DNA of 64,000 nucleotides from Domibacillus mangrovi (GTDB taxonomy: Bacteria; Bacillota; Bacilli; Bacillales; Domibacillaceae). Under the pieces are notes generated by a model, which saw nothing but the letters and a program-made list of their open reading frames with translations, was not told the DNA's origin and ran no database searches. The stretch is taken from NCBI RefSeq assembly GCF_001906925.1, contig NZ_MRWQ01000012.1, forward strand, positions 28,163 to 92,162, read 5' to 3'. The position numbers and the translations under genes are program-made. Below, piece after piece: positions 57,476 through 64,000 of the stretch (within the stretch, counting starts at the first letter, position 1; each line of letters starts with the position of its first letter).

Positions 57476-57856
57476 TTGGAATCATTATGTATAAAAGATA
57501 GTGGAAAGTACGGTAGAGGGGTATATGCTACACGTGATATTAAAGCAGGTAAATGTATTGAAGTATCACCTGTTATAGTATCCCCTCAAACCGAATGGAA
57601 GTATTTGAAGAAGACAATACTTTCTGAATACTACTTCACTTGGGGTGAAAATTATGAGCATAAAGCGATTGCTCTGGGATATGGATCGCTATTTAATCAT
57701 TCATATACTCCCAATGCGACGTTTATATACAAACCAGATATTTTATCGATAGCATTTTTTGCAATAGCTGACATTAAGGAGGATAAAGAAATCACGATAA
57801 ATTATAACTGGGACCATGAAGATACATCTCCATTATGGTTTGATGTCATTGATTAA
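57476..57856 (+). CDS. SET-domain protein, putative lysine methyltransferase
   Basis: The 126-aa protein has all core SET motifs: GRGVYATRDIKAG (SAM-binding loop), LFNHSYTPNATF (NHSxxPN) and EITINYNW (catalytic Tyr region). It is a minimal SET protein without pre- or post-SET zinc regions. TTG 57476 is chosen because AAGGGG lies 9 bp upstream; the in-frame codon at 57437 lacks a signal. It is 68 bp downstream of cotH with no terminator, so it is likely cotranscribed. Its substrate is unknown; the Lys-rich repeats of the nearby coat-like protein are the obvious candidate. Confidence 0.82.
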   Translation: MESLCIKDSGKYGRGVYATRDIKAGKCIEVSPVIVSPQTEWKYLKKTILSEYYFTWGENYEHKAIALGYGSLFNHSYTPNATFIYKPDILSIAFFAIADIKEDKEITINYNWDHEDTSPLWFDVID

Positions 57857-57913
57857 CCTAAGTGATGTCGTGCTAATAGCCATCGCTGAGTGTAAAAATG
57901 GTAACATCAACCG

Positions 57914-57953
57914 ACAGATCTCGTCTTCTTTTGAAGACAAGATCTGCCTTTAT
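57914..57953 (+). terminator. Terminator of the cotH-SET operon
   Basis: CAGATCT-C-GTCTTC-TTTT-GAAGAC-A-AGATCTG followed by CCTTTATT. Confidence 0.8.
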
Positions 57954-57979
57954 TAAAATGAAACAAATGAAATAAATAA

Positions 57980-58026
57980 AAAACAACCTCGCTTCAAGTT
58001 GAACTGTTGAAAAGCGGAGTTGTTGA
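57980..58026 (-). terminator. spxH terminator
   Basis: Minus-strand hairpin CAACAACTCCGCTTT / AAGCGAGGTTGTT followed by T-rich sequence, downstream of spxH. Confidence 0.65.
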
Positions 58027-58054
58027 AAATATAAGGCGCCAACGACGTCTTTTC

Positions 58055-58882
58055 TTATTGTGTGTATTCCCAAAAGGTACCATGCTTTGTATCGATTTTG
58101 CGTACTTTTTGTTGTAACAGCAGCTTTTTCATTTCACGTAAAGCATAAACTTCTGAACAGTCGTACACTCCACTAATTTCGGTCGTTGCCGCAATCCTGA
58201 AATATTGCATAAATTCTTCAAGTGGCGGTGGATCGAGCGGTTCGGGTATTTCTTCTAATATTTCCTGCAAAATTTGAACGTAAATATCATAAGAATAAAG
58301 TCCAGCAATTTTAATGCCTTCATCTTCTATTCGTTCATTGAAAAACACCACTGTTGGCGCTTTGTCTACATCCATTTCACATGTGATGGTCATATCACAT
58401 TGAAAGGCTTTCGTCGCTCCAGCAGAATGAATATCATTTAAAAATTCTCCTTTATCGAGTCCCGCTTCTTCTGCACAGCGGCTCAATACAACTATATCAG
58501 ATACATTCTCTCTGTCTAAAAAAAACTGTTCTTGCAGTTTACGCAAAAACTTACTTCCCGCCCGTCTTCCTTGCAGTTCTGCTGCTTTGATCGCAATCGA
58601 TGCAAGGAAAGGTGAGGAAACAGTATCATCTAACCAGAGTGATTCATTGCAAGCAAGTCCGCTATGTTCAACAGCAAGGGGCTGTCTTGGTGCATTTAAA
58701 GAGGACAGTTTTCCGGTTAGCACTTGCTTTAGCGTAAAATAATGTCCGTATTCTAGCTGCAGCTTCCGAAGTATCGGGTCAAGAGCCCAGCATTCTGGAC
58801 AAAGTGGATCAACAAATACATATAGTTCGAGTGGTTTTTGCCGGTTAGAGCAAATCCGATCAGGTAATTGCATTGAATTCAC
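58055..58882 (-). CDS. spxH: ClpXP adaptor SpxH (YjbH)
   Basis: SpxH presents Spx to ClpXP for degradation. The 275-aa DsbA-like protein has Cys28-Pro-Glu-Cys31 near the N-terminus and an N-terminal His/Cys-poor extension, unlike the zinc-type start of B. subtilis. The GTG at 58882 overlaps the yjbI stop (GTGA), giving translational coupling, with AAGGAT 9 bp upstream. It is organised as yjbI-spxH on the minus strand. Confidence 0.92.
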   Translation of the reverse strand: MNSMQLPDRICSNRQKPLELYVFVDPLCPECWALDPILRKLQLEYGHYFTLKQVLTGKLSSLNAPRQPLAVEHSGLACNESLWLDDTVSSPFLASIAIKAAELQGRRAGSKFLRKLQEQFFLDRENVSDIVVLSRCAEEAGLDKGEFLNDIHSAGATKAFQCDMTITCEMDVDKAPTVVFFNERIEDEGIKIAGLYSYDIYVQILQEILEEIPEPLDPPPLEEFMQYFRIAATTEISGVYDCSEVYALREMKKLLLQQKVRKIDTKHGTFWEYTQ

Positions 58883-59277
58883 AGAACATCATCCTTATCA
58901 TTCGGCCGGTTCACCATGTGGCGTGCCGTTTGTGTAAGCCGTTCAAAAAAGAAAGTCCGCAATTCTCCGTGTAACTGCACCTCATCCATTGCTGCATTCA
59001 TGCAAGTTAGCCAGGCTTCTGCCCGTACCGGTGTGATCGGAAATGGCATATGGCGTGCCCGAAGCATAGGGTGTCCATGTTCGTCTGTATAAATGGGAGG
59101 ACCGCCCAAAAATTGTGTCAAAAATTGTTTCTGTTTCCGAGCCGTCTCCGTCATATCATCAGGAAAAATCGGCGCAAGATCCGGATGTTGCGAAACACGG
59201 CTGTAAAATGCGTCAACTAGCTTTGAAAGCTGTTCTTCGCCAATGATGTCGTATGGAACATTGGATTGCTTGGCCAT
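58879..59277 (-). CDS. yjbI: Truncated haemoglobin YjbI
   Basis: YjbI is a group II truncated haemoglobin; in several Firmicutes it is paired with SpxH and linked to oxidative and nitrosative stress. The 132-aa protein shows the trHb pattern (LVDAFYSRVSQHPDLAPIFPDD, FLTQFLGGPPIYTDEHGHPMLRARH with the proximal His region). ATG 59277 follows AAAGGAG. The stop overlaps the spxH start by 4 bp. Confidence 0.93.
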   Translation of the reverse strand: MAKQSNVPYDIIGEEQLSKLVDAFYSRVSQHPDLAPIFPDDMTETARKQKQFLTQFLGGPPIYTDEHGHPMLRARHMPFPITPVRAEAWLTCMNAAMDEVQLHGELRTFFFERLTQTARHMVNRPNDKDDVL

Positions 59278-59354
59278 AAAATGTTCTCCTTTTATTTCAT
59301 AGTGTATATTCATTTTAACAAGGCTTCTGTTATAAAACAAATGAAGTGCTTCAT

Positions 59355-59392
59355 ACAAAAAAACCAGCTCTACGCATTGTAGTAGCTGGTTA
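59355..59392 (-). terminator. yjbJ terminator
   Basis: Minus-strand AACCAGCTAC / GTAGAGCTGGTT stem with T7; the yjbJ stop codon falls in the second arm. Confidence 0.8.
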
Positions 59393-59981
59393 CTTTTTTT
59401 ACATAATTTTGTGTTTCGTTGAATGGCGGAATGCCATCGTACTTTTTTACGTTGCCTGGCCCGGCATTATAGGCTGCAAGTGCCAGTGTTGTGTTGCCAT
59501 CAAACATGTCGAGCATTTGACGCAAATATTTGGTACCACCAAACACATTTTGTTCTGGGTCAAACAAATTTTGTACACCAAGATCACGTGCGGTTGCTGG
59601 CATGATTTGCATAAGTCCGGACGCGCCTGCATAGCTGACAGCGTTCGGATTAAAATTGGATTCTTGTTTGATCACAGATTGAATGAGTTTTTTCGGCACA
59701 TGATATGTGTCGGCAGCTCTTGTAATAATCTCATCATAATGTGTTGCTTTGGCCGATAAAATATCTGCACCAGCTTTCGTATAAAGAGCGGGCCCGCCGG
59801 CAGAGGGAATTGTTTCATTTGCATTCATAATTTCAAATCCATGCAGAAGCGCTTGCTGTAAAATGGATCCAAAGCCCATAGAATGAGCTGTTGATGTCGG
59901 AATAGGAGAAGGATTCCTCGTTTCTGACAAGGCATTTATCATCGTTGAACGAATCATCGTATTAAAGAAGCTTGTATCCAT
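59370..59981 (-). CDS. yjbJ: Lytic transglycosylase YjbJ
   Basis: YjbJ cleaves peptidoglycan glycan strands. The 203-aa protein has a C-terminal SLT domain with the catalytic Glu in VIKQESNFNP, then YAGASGLMQIMPATA and LALAAYNAGPGNV. ATG 59981 follows ACGGAGG. There is no clear signal peptide at the N-terminus, which is typical of the family. It starts one base after the yjbK stop, so the two form an operon. Confidence 0.93.
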   Translation of the reverse strand: MDTSFFNTMIRSTMINALSETRNPSPIPTSTAHSMGFGSILQQALLHGFEIMNANETIPSAGGPALYTKAGADILSAKATHYDEIITRAADTYHVPKKLIQSVIKQESNFNPNAVSYAGASGLMQIMPATARDLGVQNLFDPEQNVFGGTKYLRQMLDMFDGNTTLALAAYNAGPGNVKKYDGIPPFNETQNYVKKVTSYYNA

Positions 59982-59982
59982 G

Positions 59983-60555
59983 TTAATGGCCTCCGTTTTG
60001 AAATTGTGCATCATAAAAACGGCGAATTTTATTTTTAGCCGGTTTATATTCGATATTGAATGAATTTAGAAGTGCAAGAAAAGTCTGCTCACCTGAAAGG
60101 TCTTTTGCCTCATATTCAATCTCGTAATCTTCTTGGTTCACATAGGTGCTATGATCAAAAACAAGAGCCCCGCCTTTATACTCTACTTCTGCCCGCGATG
60201 TGGACAATGTGCCGAAATGAAGAAATTCATTCACAGGGGCACGTTTACGGGCAGTAGCCATCACATCGTTATCCGGAATGGCACCAGATAGGGCAGCAGT
60301 TACGTCATCAATTGAGAGAGCAACGGTGGATTCAAGCAGTCCGACTTCAGCCGGTTCCTTTAATGTCATTTCAGCGCATCCCTTTTTTTCGCGAATGCGC
60401 AGAGCAGCCCCGGCTTCTTTCAGTGAAAAGTCAGCCGTGTCGAAATAATGGTTATGCTGCGTGGCAAAAGGGCCGGGTTGAAAGGATTCAACTAATTGCT
60501 CAAATTGTTCTTTTGACAGCAAACATTTAAATTCAATTTCAATTTCTTGATTCAT
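59983..60555 (-). CDS. yjbK: CYTH-domain phosphatase YjbK
   Basis: CYTH proteins hydrolyse triphosphates such as inorganic triphosphate or ThTP. The 190-aa protein starts with the family's ExExK metal-binding motif (Glu6, Glu8, Lys10) and keeps the HNHYFDT and LRIREKKG strands of the tunnel. The start is ATG 60555. It heads a yjbK-yjbJ operon transcribed away from yjbL. Exact substrate is not fixed by sequence. Confidence 0.9.
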   Translation of the reverse strand: MNQEIEIEFKCLLSKEQFEQLVESFQPGPFATQHNHYFDTADFSLKEAGAALRIREKKGCAEMTLKEPAEVGLLESTVALSIDDVTAALSGAIPDNDVMATARKRAPVNEFLHFGTLSTSRAEVEYKGGALVFDHSTYVNQEDYEIEYEAKDLSGEQTFLALLNSFNIEYKPAKNKIRRFYDAQFQNGGH

Positions 60556-60685
60556 TTATCTGCCTCTTTTTTGAAAAAATTCTTTTCTCTCATTGTATCC
60601 TGTTCAGGCAATGTTTAAAAGGACAAAATGTGGTAAAATGGTTACGATGTTTTGAATGAACGGACGTTATAAAGGAGAATTAGAC

Positions 60686-61066
60686 ATGAGAACAAAATGG
60701 CATTTTACGAAGACAGAATGGGTGGACGGGGTGCTTCGTCTATTATCGGAAGAAGACGTTGAAGTCACACACTTGAAGGCAAGAAACCAGGTAATTACTG
60801 ATTCAGATGCTGTTGCCTTTGTATACTTGGCTGAAGCAGAGCCAGGATATGTGTATGTATATTTGCATGAAAGCACATGGCTAGATGTAAAAAAAGCGAT
60901 TGATGGCAAGCATCCACTCGAAGCAGTCGGTACGGACGGAGTATTCACACTTTCTTCTTTTCAAGAAGAAATGGAAGAGCTAGTTGCTAATATTGAGGGG
61001 AATGGCAATTACGGTGAGGAAATGGTGGAGAAAGTAGAACGAGTCTTTTTCGCTGAACAGCGCTGA
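60686..61066 (+). CDS. yjbL: YjbL family protein (UPF0738)
   Basis: The 126-aa acidic protein belongs to the YjbL/UPF0738 family, whose function is unknown. It begins MRTKWHFTKTEW and has alternating predicted strands and helices with an EEMEELVANIEG helix. ATG 60686 follows AAAGGAG. It precedes yjbM by 11 bp in the yjbLMNO arrangement of B. subtilis. Confidence 0.85.
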   Translation: MRTKWHFTKTEWVDGVLRLLSEEDVEVTHLKARNQVITDSDAVAFVYLAEAEPGYVYVYLHESTWLDVKKAIDGKHPLEAVGTDGVFTLSSFQEEMEELVANIEGNGNYGEEMVEKVERVFFAEQR

Positions 61067-61077
61067 TGGAGGGTGCA

Positions 61078-61695
61078 ATGGACAATTGGGATGAGTTTCT
61101 ATCTCCGTATAAGCAGGCAGTAGAAGAATTGAAGGTGAAACTGCGGGGTATTAGAAAGCAATTTACGATGAATGATGATCGTTCACCAATCGAATTTGTC
61201 ACAGGCCGGGTGAAGCCGGTCCCGAGCATCCTTGATAAAATGAATAAGAAAAAAATTCGGATGGACCGCCTTCACTGTGATATGCAGGATATTGCCGGGT
61301 TGCGTATGATGTGCCAGTTCGTCGACGATATTAAAAAGGTTGTTAATATTATCCGTAAGCGAAATGACTTCAGAATTGTAGAAGAAAAAGATTATATATC
61401 CCACAAAAAACCGAGCGGCTACAGGTCTTATCATGTGGTTATAGAGTATCCGGTCCAGACGATTCAAGGAGAAAGGAAAATTTTGGCAGAAATTCAAATT
61501 CGGACGCTGGCGATGAATTTTTGGGCAACGATAGAGCATTCGCTAAACTATAAATATAATGGCGACTTTCCTACAGAAATTCAAATGCGTTTGCAACGCG
61601 CGGCAGAAGCAGCATTTCGGCTTGATGAAGAGATGTCGCTCATCCGTGAAGAAATACAGGAAGCGCAAAAGTTTTTTACGAAGAAAAAGGAATGA
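61078..61695 (+). CDS. yjbM: Small alarmone (p)ppGpp synthetase YjbM
   Basis: YjbM (SAS1/RelQ) is a tetrameric (p)ppGpp synthetase of the stringent response. The 205-aa protein lacks a hydrolase domain and shows PIEFVTGRVKP, DIAGLRMMCQF, SGYRSYHVV and EIQIRTLAMNFWATIEHSLN (20 residues), which form the synthetase site. ATG 61078 follows GGAGGG; an ATG at 61066 is in frame without a better signal. It overlaps no gene and is followed by nadK. Confidence 0.95.
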   Translation: MDNWDEFLSPYKQAVEELKVKLRGIRKQFTMNDDRSPIEFVTGRVKPVPSILDKMNKKKIRMDRLHCDMQDIAGLRMMCQFVDDIKKVVNIIRKRNDFRIVEEKDYISHKKPSGYRSYHVVIEYPVQTIQGERKILAEIQIRTLAMNFWATIEHSLNYKYNGDFPTEIQMRLQRAAEAAFRLDEEMSLIREEIQEAQKFFTKKKE

Positions 61696-61720
61696 AGAAT
61701 AATCGGCAGAGGTGAGGCAG

Positions 61721-62515
61721 ATGAAGTTTGCAATTACGTCAAAAGGTGATGCGAAGTCCAATGCATTAATGCATAAAATTCGTAATTATTTAACTGATTT
61801 TAAGCTGGCTTATGATGAAAATGAGCCGGATATTGTCATATCAGTCGGCGGTGATGGAACACTTCTATACGCGTTTCACAGGTATAGCGGACGGCTGGAT
61901 AAAACGGCGTTTGTGGGAGTTCATACCGGGCACCTCGGCTTTTATGCAGACTGGACGCCGAATGAAATTGAGAAGCTTGTCATTGCTATTGCACGGACGC
62001 CCTATCAAATTATCGAATATCCGCTTTTAGAAGCGATTATTCGCTACCAGCATGATGGCAAAGAAACGCGTTATTTGGCATTAAACGAATCAACGGTGAA
62101 AAGTGTGGATGGGACGCTTGTCATGGATGTTGAAATACGCGGCGAACATTTTGAACGGTTTCGCGGCGATGGATTATGTGTGTCGACTCCATCTGGAAGT
62201 ACGGCATATAATAAAGCGCTTGGTGGAGCAATTTTGCATCCGTCTATCCGTGCATTACAGCTTGCGGAAATGGCTTCGATCAATAACCGTGTGTTTCGGA
62301 CAGTCGGTTCACCGCTTATTTTACCGGCACATCACACATGTATGTTAAAACCGGTCAACCGGCTGGACTTTTTGGTGACCATTGACCATTTGACAATTTT
62401 GCACAAAGACGTCAAGTCGATTCAATATCGTGTTGCCAGTGAAAAAATTCGATTTGCGCGTTTCCGTCCTTTCCCGTTTTGGAAAAGGGTGCATGATTCG
62501 TTTGTCAGCAACTAA
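61721..62515 (+). CDS. nadK: NAD kinase
   Basis: NadK phosphorylates NAD to NADP. The 264-aa protein has the GGDGT motif at residues 43-47 with the catalytic Asp45, GHLGFY, and the NE motif in LNESTVKS, then [13 protein letters not shown] 61721 follows GAGGTGAGG. The downstream pseudouridine synthase overlaps its 3' end, so the two are coupled. The gene corresponds to ppnKA/yjbN of B. subtilis. Confidence 0.95.
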   Translation: MKFAITSKGDAKSNALMHKIRNYLTDFKLAYDENEPDIVISVGGDGTLLYAFHRYSGRLDKTAFVGVHTGHLGFYADWTPNEIEKLVIAIARTPYQIIEYPLLEAIIRYQHDGKETRYLALNESTVKSVDGTLVMDVEIRGEHFERFRGDGLCVSTPSGSTAYNKALGGAILHPSIRALQLAEMASINNRVFRTVGSPLILPAHHTCMLKPVNRLDFLVTIDHLTILHKDVKSIQYRVASEKIRFARFRPFPFWKRVHDSFVSN

Positions 62516-63398
62516 CATGATACCCTTTGAATTAAACTGGACGGCGGATGAAGATGGCATGCTACTGCGAACATTTTTGCAGAAAAAGTCGATTTCAAAG
62601 CGGGCGCTTACTGACATAAAATTTGCCGGTGGTTTTATTTTAGTAAACGGAGCGGAAGTAAACGTACGTCACGTATTGAAAACGGGTGACGCTGTACGGG
62701 TCATTTTTCCGAGGGAAGTGCCGTCAGACAGTATGCAGGCAGAACGAATAGCACTTCATGTACTGTATGAAGATGAGGTGCTGATCGCGATTGGGAAGCC
62801 GACAGGAATGAATACTATTCCGTCGCGTGAACATCCGGGCGGATCGCTTGCTGCAGGATTGCTCGGATTGTATGAAGAGCGGGGGATTGCAGCAACGGCT
62901 CATATTATTACACGGCTCGACCGGGATACATCGGGCATTGTGATGGTCGCAAAAAACCGTTATATTCATCATTTACTGTCTGAAATGCAGAAAAAGAAAC
63001 TCGTTTTTCGCCGGTATGAAGCCTTCGCTGAAGGTGTATTTTCTGATGAAAACGGTGTTGTTGATGCGCCGATTGGCCGGCGTGATGACAGCATTATTGA
63101 GCGAATAGTACGGCCGGACGGGCAAATAGCGCGGACCGGTTATCGTGTGTTGAAGCAGTACGCTCACTTCGCGCACATTGAAGTGAAACCGGAAACGGGC
63201 CGAACGCATCAAATTCGTGTACATATGGCCCATATCGGCCATCCGCTTGCTGGCGATGATTTGTATGGCGGCCATCTGCAGCGGATAAAGCGGCAAGCAT
63301 TGCATTGCGGTCATCTTTCATTTATGCATCCGTTGACGGGTGAAGAGATGAACATTGTCATGCCAATGCCGGATGATATGAAAGAAATGCTTAACTAA
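62493..63398 (+). CDS. yjbO: RluA-family pseudouridine synthase YjbO
   Basis: The 301-aa protein isomerises uridines in RNA (large-subunit rRNA or tRNA; target not fixed). It has an N-terminal S4-like region, the catalytic Asp143 in TRLDRDTSG, and the GRTHQIRVH and LHCGHLSF blocks. ATG 62493 overlaps nadK by 23 bp and has AAAGGG close by; ATG 62517 is an alternative. Frame continuity upstream to 62430 is not supported by a signal. Confidence 0.9.
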   Translation: MIRLSATNMIPFELNWTADEDGMLLRTFLQKKSISKRALTDIKFAGGFILVNGAEVNVRHVLKTGDAVRVIFPREVPSDSMQAERIALHVLYEDEVLIAIGKPTGMNTIPSREHPGGSLAAGLLGLYEERGIAATAHIITRLDRDTSGIVMVAKNRYIHHLLSEMQKKKLVFRRYEAFAEGVFSDENGVVDAPIGRRDDSIIERIVRPDGQIARTGYRVLKQYAHFAHIEVKPETGRTHQIRVHMAHIGHPLAGDDLYGGHLQRIKRQALHCGHLSFMHPLTGEEMNIVMPMPDDMKEMLN

Positions 63399-63437
63399 AC
63401 AAACCGTACATCCATTATGGAGTACGGTTTGTTTATG
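63399..63437. terminator. Bidirectional terminator between yjbO and prpE
   Basis: AACAAACCGTAC / GTACGGTTTGTT with a 14-nt loop between convergent genes. Confidence 0.85.
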
Positions 63438-63447
63438 TTTATTATGT

Positions 63448-64000
63448 TCAATCAAACTCTCGGAATTTTTCTGGAACGAGAGGCTGTTTGGAAGGGATCG
63501 ATACGGTGTCGCGTTCAGGCCAGCGGAGTGCTGTCAGTTTGCCGCCAAAGACGCAACCAGTATCAATGTTGATGCTTCCGTTTAATGCACGAGGCTCTTT
63601 AACAGGCGTATGTCCATACACGATAAATGGATCACCAGTATAATTTTTTGCCCAGTCGCGCCGAATAGGTGAACCGTCCGCATGTTTCTCGCCGGTAATA
63701 TCCCCATAGAGGACAAATGTTTTCACTCGTGAATCATGCCGCCCGATGTAGTCAGCGCGTATGCCGGCATGGGCAATAATGAGCGCCCCACTGTCCACCA
63801 TTTGATAAAGCGGCGACTGTTCATACATCGATAAAAAGCGGTTGCGAATCTTTTTATAGTCCCGTGCTGAAAGCGAATCGAGTTCAGCTACTGTTGTTTC
63901 TAAACCGTGTGTTTTTTGAACCTTATTTCCAACAAGATAACGGTATAATTTATTGCAGTGATTGCCGGGCGCGTATAGAGCGGACTGTTCGTCAAACAGA
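63448..64000 (-). CDS. prpE: Bis(5'-nucleosyl)-tetraphosphatase PrpE, 5' end missing
   Basis: PrpE hydrolyses diadenosine tetraphosphate and acts as a protein phosphatase in spore germination signalling. The frame is open to the window edge; the N-terminal metallophosphatase motifs lie outside. Visible are GNHCNKL (the GNHD/E motif with Cys instead of Asp), [18 protein letters not shown] and [15 protein letters not shown]. About 183 residues are present. It is convergent with yjbO, as in B. subtilis. Confidence 0.9.
   Translation of the reverse strand, partial: LFDEQSALYAPGNHCNKLYRYLVGNKVQKTHGLETTVAELDSLSARDYKKIRNRFLSMYEQSPLYQMVDSGALIIAHAGIRADYIGRHDSRVKTFVLYGDITGEKHADGSPIRRDWAKNYTGDPFIVYGHTPVKEPRALNGSINIDTGCVFGGKLTALRWPERDTVSIPSKQPLVPEKFREFD

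Overview
The window comes from a low-to-moderate GC, endospore-forming member of the Bacillaceae. Evidence seen directly: an alpha/beta-type small acid-soluble spore protein gene with a sigma-G-like promoter, a CotH-type spore coat kinase, ComK/ComZ/MecA competence regulators, Spx and its adaptor SpxH, and long runs of gene order known from Bacillus subtilis (yhaM-prsA-hpr-yhaH-hit-ecsAB; hemE-hemH-yhgD-yhgE-yhfH-yhfI; yhzC-comK; addB-addA; yisK-yisL; fabH-fabF; yjbA-trpS; yjbC-spx-mecA-coiA-pepF; spxH through prpE). It is not B. subtilis itself: clpB is present, hemY is missing after hemH, a PAP2 phosphatase follows ecsB, and fumC follows leuCD. I cannot name the genus from sequence alone.

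Layout. 1-2.4 kb: end of leuB plus leuC and leuD (leucine synthesis). 2.9-6.3 kb: fumC, a SASP gene, yheB and yhzD. 6.4-13.7 kb: yhaM, prsA, two membrane proteins, the regulator hpr/scoC, yhaH, hit, ecsAB and a PAP2 phosphatase. 13.7-16.4 kb: hmoB, hemE, hemH (haem metabolism). 16.9-22.2 kb: a TetR regulator and its probable target yhgE, then yhfH, yhfI and azlCD. 22.3-33.8 kb: yhzC, comK, yhjE and the addB-addA recombination nuclease; addA is split by a complete 2.69-kb group II intron. 33.9-44.6 kb: a DUF418 protein, yisK, yisL, a GH13-like pseudoenzyme, an aldo/keto reductase, a HAD phosphatase, yitW, fnr, clpB and comZ. 44.9-54.9 kb: fabH-fabF, yjbA, trpS, yjbC, spx, mecA, coiA, pepF. 55.1-57.9 kb: an accessory insert between pepF and spxH with a repetitive Thr/Ser/Cys/Lys protein, a CotH kinase and a SET-domain protein. 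58-64 kb: the spxH-yjbI and yjbJ-yjbK operons (minus), the yjbL-yjbM-nadK-rluA-family operon (plus) and the end of prpE.

Five copies of an intergenic element built of successive hairpins (about 140-280 bp, bounded by TTTAT) lie at 2.5, 16.6, 38.2, 38.4 and 44.7 kb. Legible regulatory sites include two matching palindromes for the TetR protein, a CtsR direct repeat before clpB, a FapR-like operator before fabH, a sigma-G promoter before the SASP gene and a sigma-E-like -10 before the repetitive coat-like gene.

Themes. Several proteins here belong to the competence and stress circuit (ComK, ComZ, MecA, CoiA, Spx, SpxH, ClpB). The most unusual content is the repeat-protein/CotH/SET cassette, which could modify a spore-coat protein by both phosphorylation and lysine methylation; the group II intron at helicase motif II of addA; and the hairpin repeat family.
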